From positions 4,304,363-4,368,362 of the forward strand of contig NZ_CP138921.1 of assembly GCF_047124445.1 (NCBI RefSeq): a stretch of DNA of 64,000 nt, written 5' to 3'. The notes beneath the pieces were generated by a model. That model was not told where the DNA came from. It worked only from the letters and a program-made list of their open reading frames with translations, and made no database searches. Shown piece by piece: positions 59,926 to 64,000 of this stretch (positions are counted from its first letter, which is position 1; every line of letters starts with the position of its first letter). Origin of the DNA: Shimia sp047124445. GTDB lineage: Bacteria > Pseudomonadota > Alphaproteobacteria > Rhodobacterales > Rhodobacteraceae. Both the position numbers and the translations under genes were made by a program.

Positions 59926-62373
59926 TCAGGAGGCCTTGCGGTGTTCCAACTGGGTCGACAGGGCCTGCAGAAGGTGGGCCTTGTTGATCGGCTTGGACAG
60001 GAAGAAGTCCATGCCCGCTTCCAGACAGGCTTCCTTGTCACTGTCAAAAGCATTGGCTGTCAGCGCCACGATGGGTGGCTGATGGATCGGCAGCGAACGG
60101 ATGATGCGGGTCGCTTCCACCCCGTCCAGTTCCGGCATCGACATGTCCATAAGCACCACATCCGGATCGTAGGCCTTGCAGAATTCCACTGCTTGCAGAC
60201 CGTTCTCTACTTCGATCAGTTCCACCGCAAACTCAGCCAAGTATTTCTGGATCAGAAGTCGGTTGGTTTTGTTGTCCTCAGCCAGAAGAATGCGTGCGCC
60301 GTCGAGATGTTCAGAAACAAACAGCGGAGTTGGGCTCGTTTCTGGCGCGCTGCCTTCAACTGGTTGGGTGTCGATGGTCGCAACAAAGCACGCGCCGTCG
60401 TCATAATCTGTGCACAGCGAGATGTTGCCGCCCATGCGCCGCGCCAACATGGCGGAAATGGTCAGGCCAAGGCCGGTGCCGCCAAAGGCGCGGGTGGTGG
60501 CCGCGTCTGCTTGTGAGAAGCGATCAAAGATGTGCTGCGCCTGTTCCGCGGTGATGCCAATACCGGTGTCAAAGACGTCGATTTTGATGCCATGTTCAGA
60601 CGCGTCATCACGTTTCACAACCACACGCACGCCACCCTCGGAGGTGAATTTCACGGCATTGCCTACCAGATTCACAATGATCTGACGCAAGCGACCGTCA
60701 TCTGAGCGCACTTCGGTCGGCAGATCGTCTTCATACTCCACCGTCAGGGAGATGCCTTTTTGCTCTGCCTTTCGTCGCAGCAACTCTACGGCCCCTTCCA
60801 CACATTGGCGCAGGTTGAAGTCCACCTCGGACACTTCCAGCTTGCCGCTTTCCAGGCGGGAGAGGTCAAGAATGTCGTTGATGATCTTGAGCAGCGCATA
60901 GCCGCTGTCCCGGATGGTATCGACGCATTGACGATCATCGATGGAGAGATCGCTTTCATTCAGGATGTCCGCCATGCCCAGAATGCCATTCATTGGCGTG
61001 CGGATTTCATGGCTCATGTTGGCCAGGAATTCGGATTTGGCCCGGTCCGCCTTTTCCGCCACCAGCTTGGCTTCGGCCAGTTCTTTTTCGTGGTTCTTGG
61101 TCTGGGTGATGTCGCGCTCGATCCCGATGTTCATGGTGACATTCCCGTCTTCATCTTTGATCGGGAAGACATTGGTACCAACCCAAATGTCGCGGCCATC
61201 TTTGGTCCTATTGATGATCTGGCAATGGAAACGGTTGCCTAAATTACGCTGGGTGATCATCTCCTGAATGGTTTCGGGATTGGTGTTTTCCGAGTTTAGA
61301 AGCTGGCCGACATTTTGCCCAACGGCCTCGTCAAACGAATAGCCTGTCATGCGAGTGAAGCCTGCGTTGACCCACTGAATATCGCCGTTCGGGCTGCTGA
61401 GGATGATGCTGTCGGATGCGTGTTTGGCAACCAGCGAGAGGCGCTCAAGTTCCGCTTCGCGGCGCTTGAGCGTGTTGATTGCGGTCCGTCGGGTGTCTGA
61501 CAGACGTCCTGCGGCCACCGTGGGTACCAAAATCAACAGGCCAACAATGAAGAAACCAATACGTCGCGGCCACATATCCTCTGCAGTCAGGGCCCAGCCA
61601 CCTTTGGGACGGGTGGCCAGTTGCCAAGAACCACTTGGCAGTTGGATGTCCATGAGGATGGGGGTGTCGTCCAGAATTGCGGCATCTCCAAAGAAGAGCT
61701 CACCGTCCGCGCCTTTACCGTCTTTGCCGATCAAGGCTACGTCGATGGGCAGATCGGGGTCAAGAAGCCCCGCTTCCTGGTACAGGAGATTGGCGTCAAT
61801 CACAGCGGCGACCAGTCCCCAGAACCGGCGCTGTCCATTGCGGGTGTCCCAGACCGGGAAGCGCGCCACAAATCCCGTGCCGCCCTGCACCAGGTTGATG
61901 GGGCCGGCGAGAACCATCTCCCCTGTGTCTCGGACCTGATAGGCGGCGGCGCGTTGCGCCTCGTTTTCGTTGTAGTCCAGACCGAGGGCTGCCTTGTTTT
62001 TTTCATAGGGGAAGACGCGGTTCACAATCAATCCTGGCGCGGCAGCGATGTTCAGGAATTCCTGATGTCGGCCCATCACCAGTTCAACCAATTGACTGTA
62101 TTCCGCTTGCGTCATCTCCAAATTTGCGGTGAGCGCAGCGATCATGCCGCGCACCAGCTGAATGTCGGCGCTGACGTAGCCCTCGACCTGGGCGCGCAAC
62201 CGGCTGGTCTCGCTGACCGCCAGGGTGCGTTGCTCCTGTTTGGTGATAAAGGTTTCGTTGCGTTCGACATAGACGGCGAAAGACACCCACACCACCAGAG
62301 CGATGAGGGAAGGCAAATAGGTCGGGCCGCCCATGGCGCGTGCGAATGTGCGCAGAGGGTTCATCAGGGGCAT
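59926..62373 (-). CDS. CHASE-PAS hybrid sensor histidine kinase/response regulator
   Basis: This 815-residue inner-membrane kinase has an N-terminal span (LPSLIALVVWVSFAVYVE), a periplasmic CHASE domain (about 45-250) and a second span (FFIVGLLILVPTVAAGRL). A PAS domain follows (HASDSIILSSPNGDIQWVNA onward, about 315-440). HisKA carries its histidine in ANMSHEIRTPMNGI. The ATPase domain has DTGIGITAEQA and GGTGLGLTISAM, and the C-terminal receiver has phospho-acceptor motif VVLMDMSMPELDG. CHASE domains sense extracellular ligands such as peptides or cytokinin-like compounds. The output partner is unknown. Confidence 0.93.
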   Translation of the reverse strand: MPLMNPLRTFARAMGGPTYLPSLIALVVWVSFAVYVERNETFITKQEQRTLAVSETSRLRAQVEGYVSADIQLVRGMIAALTANLEMTQAEYSQLVELVMGRHQEFLNIAAAPGLIVNRVFPYEKNKAALGLDYNENEAQRAAAYQVRDTGEMVLAGPINLVQGGTGFVARFPVWDTRNGQRRFWGLVAAVIDANLLYQEAGLLDPDLPIDVALIGKDGKGADGELFFGDAAILDDTPILMDIQLPSGSWQLATRPKGGWALTAEDMWPRRIGFFIVGLLILVPTVAAGRLSDTRRTAINTLKRREAELERLSLVAKHASDSIILSSPNGDIQWVNAGFTRMTGYSFDEAVGQNVGQLLNSENTNPETIQEMITQRNLGNRFHCQIINRTKDGRDIWVGTNVFPIKDEDGNVTMNIGIERDITQTKNHEKELAEAKLVAEKADRAKSEFLANMSHEIRTPMNGILGMADILNESDLSIDDRQCVDTIRDSGYALLKIINDILDLSRLESGKLEVSEVDFNLRQCVEGAVELLRRKAEQKGISLTVEYEDDLPTEVRSDDGRLRQIIVNLVGNAVKFTSEGGVRVVVKRDDASEHGIKIDVFDTGIGITAEQAQHIFDRFSQADAATTRAFGGTGLGLTISAMLARRMGGNISLCTDYDDGACFVATIDTQPVEGSAPETSPTPLFVSEHLDGARILLAEDNKTNRLLIQKYLAEFAVELIEVENGLQAVEFCKAYDPDVVLMDMSMPELDGVEATRIIRSLPIHQPPIVALTANAFDSDKEACLEAGMDFFLSKPINKAHLLQALSTQLEHRKAS

Positions 62374-62564
62374 GTCAAATCCGGCATTGGCTACGCAACA
62401 AATAGTGTCTTCTCGCGCACTGTTTCAGAAAGTCATTCACGACTTATTAACGCCAGTTTTCCCGTTATCGTTGTTTGCCGGCAACGCAAACTGCCACCAT
62501 GGCCTTGAAGACCGGCCTGTGGTTAAAGTCCGGTAAGGCGCAATCAAGGCACAGGCAGAGCACC

Positions 62565-63863
62565 ATGCAGAAGACATTCCGGCGTAGCGGTCCGGCTTTC
62601 GGGTGGCAATTGCGGTGTTACCTGGCGCTGCGCCCCTGTTTGCAGCCCTTGATGCGGCGCGTGGTGGCGCGGCGCGTGGCGCTGGGCAAAGATGATCCGG
62701 CCCGCGCGCAGGAGAAATTGGGGCAACCAAGTCTGGCACGGCCTGCGGGCCCATTGGTCTGGGTACATGCGGTTGGGCTTGGCGAAGTACTGGCGTTGCG
62801 GCCGTTGCTGGCGAAGATGGGCGAGATGCGGCCGGATGTGCACTTCCTTGTGACCTCCACGGCGCGCAGTTCGGCGCAGGTATTTGCCCAAAACCTGCCC
62901 CCACGCGTGATGCATCAGTTTTTGCCACTGGATGGCCCAACATTTGTGGCGCAGTTCCTGGATTACTGGCAGCCGGATGTCTCGATCTGGTCGGAACAGG
63001 ACCTCTGGCCCGGGATCATCTGTGATGTGGCGCGGCGGGACATTCCGCTGGCGTACATCAATGCTCGTCTCACGGAAGACGGGTTTGCGAAACGGCGACG
63101 GTTCCGCTCCGGTTTTGCGCATCTGATGCGGTTGTTCACTTATGTGGCGGCGCAGGACGCCCGCACGGTCGATTTTTTGCAGCAGCTTGGGGCGGGGGAT
63201 GTGCACGAAATGCCGTCGTTGAAGCCGGCAGCCGAACCCTTGTCGGTGGACGCGCAGGCGCTTGCGACTGTGGAGGAAGCTGTGGGCGCGCGACGTGTCT
63301 GGGTCGCGGCCTCAAGCCATTCGCCGGATGAGGCGGTGGCATTGGCTGCGCAGGCCCGCGTTTTGGAAGCAGATCCCGACGCGCTGTTGATTGTGGTGCC
63401 GCGCGCCCCGGAGCGAGGGGCGGAGGTTTGCGCGGCACTGGAGGCTGCGGGTCTGCAATATGGTCAGCGCAATTCGGGGCAGGCCGTGGAGGAGACCCAT
63501 CACGTCTATGTGGCCGACACGCTTGGGGAACTGGGGCTCTGGTACCGTGTGGCACAGCTGGCTTTGGTGGGCGGCAGCTTTGGAGACACGCAAGGCCATA
63601 ACCCTTGGGAAGCGATCACTTTGGGATGTCCTGTGATCAGCGGGCCGATGACCGACAACTTCGCAACGGACTATGTCCAGTTGCAGGATGCGGGGCTGGC
63701 GCGGCGTGTGGAGAAGGACGTCATGGCTGGCGAGAATCTGGCCACGCAGGTATTGCGGGCAGGGCAGGAGGATACATCGCAACGTGCCGTGGCTCTGGTG
63801 GCGGAGGCACGGGCTGCGATCAGCCCTCTGGCAGTCCAGATGCTGACGTTGCTTTCGAAGTAG
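62565..63863 (+). CDS. waaA: 3-deoxy-D-manno-octulosonic acid (Kdo) transferase, WaaA-like
   Basis: This 432-residue GT30-type enzyme adds Kdo to lipid A precursors. VHAVGLGEV (68-76, with the catalytic-type glutamate 74) resembles VHAVSxGE of the family, with Gly for Ser. ASSHSPDEAV and HNPWEAITLGCPVISGP in the second half bind CMP-Kdo. The ATG at 62565 gives a normal N-terminus; an upstream alternative start at 62475 would add 30 odd residues. It is divergent from the hybrid kinase. Confidence 0.88.
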   Translation: MQKTFRRSGPAFGWQLRCYLALRPCLQPLMRRVVARRVALGKDDPARAQEKLGQPSLARPAGPLVWVHAVGLGEVLALRPLLAKMGEMRPDVHFLVTSTARSSAQVFAQNLPPRVMHQFLPLDGPTFVAQFLDYWQPDVSIWSEQDLWPGIICDVARRDIPLAYINARLTEDGFAKRRRFRSGFAHLMRLFTYVAAQDARTVDFLQQLGAGDVHEMPSLKPAAEPLSVDAQALATVEEAVGARRVWVAASSHSPDEAVALAAQARVLEADPDALLIVVPRAPERGAEVCAALEAAGLQYGQRNSGQAVEETHHVYVADTLGELGLWYRVAQLALVGGSFGDTQGHNPWEAITLGCPVISGPMTDNFATDYVQLQDAGLARRVEKDVMAGENLATQVLRAGQEDTSQRAVALVAEARAAISPLAVQMLTLLSK

Positions 63864-63934
63864 CAATTAAGTTTTCAGTCCATAGTTGTTGTTTTTCAAT
63901 GGCTTGGAGCGAGTTCGCGGGGGTGGTCAGCACT

Positions 63935-63949
63935 TTTTCTCCGAGAAAA
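63935..63949. promoter_or_regulatory. Perfect 15-bp palindrome near the right edge
   Basis: TTTTCTC (63935-63941) and GAGAAAA (63943-63949) flank a single C. It lies in the 137-base stretch after waaA, which otherwise shows no gene. It may belong to a gene beyond the window. Confidence 0.35.
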
Positions 63950-64000
63950 TGATTTTTTCTCCAAAAACCGCTTGCGACTCATTTGGGTCCTCACTAAATA

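Overview
The window looks like a chromosomal segment of a marine Rhodobacteraceae (Roseobacter group) alphaproteobacterium. The evidence is a fairly high G+C content, a form II aerobic CO dehydrogenase-type cluster, a TAXI-type binding protein, a Hint_2 protein, a DctB/DctD pair, a cysI/cysH/DUF934/DUF2849 block beside an Lrp-type regulator, and surE-pcm-nlpD near tatABC. I cannot name the species. No rRNA, tRNA, CRISPR array, prophage or insertion sequence is visible. Genes are tightly packed and no gap exceeds 300 bases.

Layout. 1-2.6 kb: release factor 3 (cut by the left edge) and a Hint-domain protein. 2.7-8.0 kb: an atypical SDR, an AlkC-type DNA glycosylase, a sodium:solute symporter, an ABC ATPase without its permease, and a WYL regulator with a tandem operator candidate. 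8.2-9.9 kb: tatABC. 10-13.6 kb: DUF815 ATPase, nlpD, pcm, surE. 13.7-22 kb, minus strand: SDR, small proteins, purF, an inserted block (hypothetical gene, GlsB, TAXI protein), cvpA, radA, a PqiA-like protein. 22-28 kb: a complete inner-membrane type I secretion operon in the order RTX substrate, ABC exporter, HlyD adaptor. 28-35.7 kb, minus strand: MlaF/MlaE-type transporter, alr, dnaB, pyrE, pyrC. 35.9-44.1 kb, plus strand: coxD, coxE, coxF, MoeA-like, coxS, coxL, coxM, which together encode a molybdenum hydroxylase and its maturation factors. 44.1-47.2 kb: a secreted protein, infC, an Ala/Glu-rich anchored protein, ferredoxin-NADP reductase. 47.3-51.1 kb: assimilatory sulfate reduction (DUF2849, cysI, cysH, DUF934) with a divergent Lrp regulator. 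51.1-56.1 kb: a hypothetical gene in an A+T-richer patch, an MFS transporter, dctD, dctB. 56.3-59.9 kb: three tandem M20 amidohydrolases. 59.9-63.9 kb: a CHASE-PAS hybrid histidine kinase and a Kdo transferase.

Most of the window is ordinary core genome. The points most worth a second look are: infC, which appears to start at ATA; a 46-bp element present twice, 20 kb apart, in the same orientation relative to the flanking genes; a DctD whose AAA+ domain has lost both the Walker A lysine and the GAFTGA loop; a type I exporter with an unexplained 150-residue C-terminal extension; three tandem M20 paralogues beside dctBD; an SDR without the catalytic Tyr/Lys; and paired operator-like repeats in front of the WYL regulator. 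I did not find a convincing wholly new multi-gene system.
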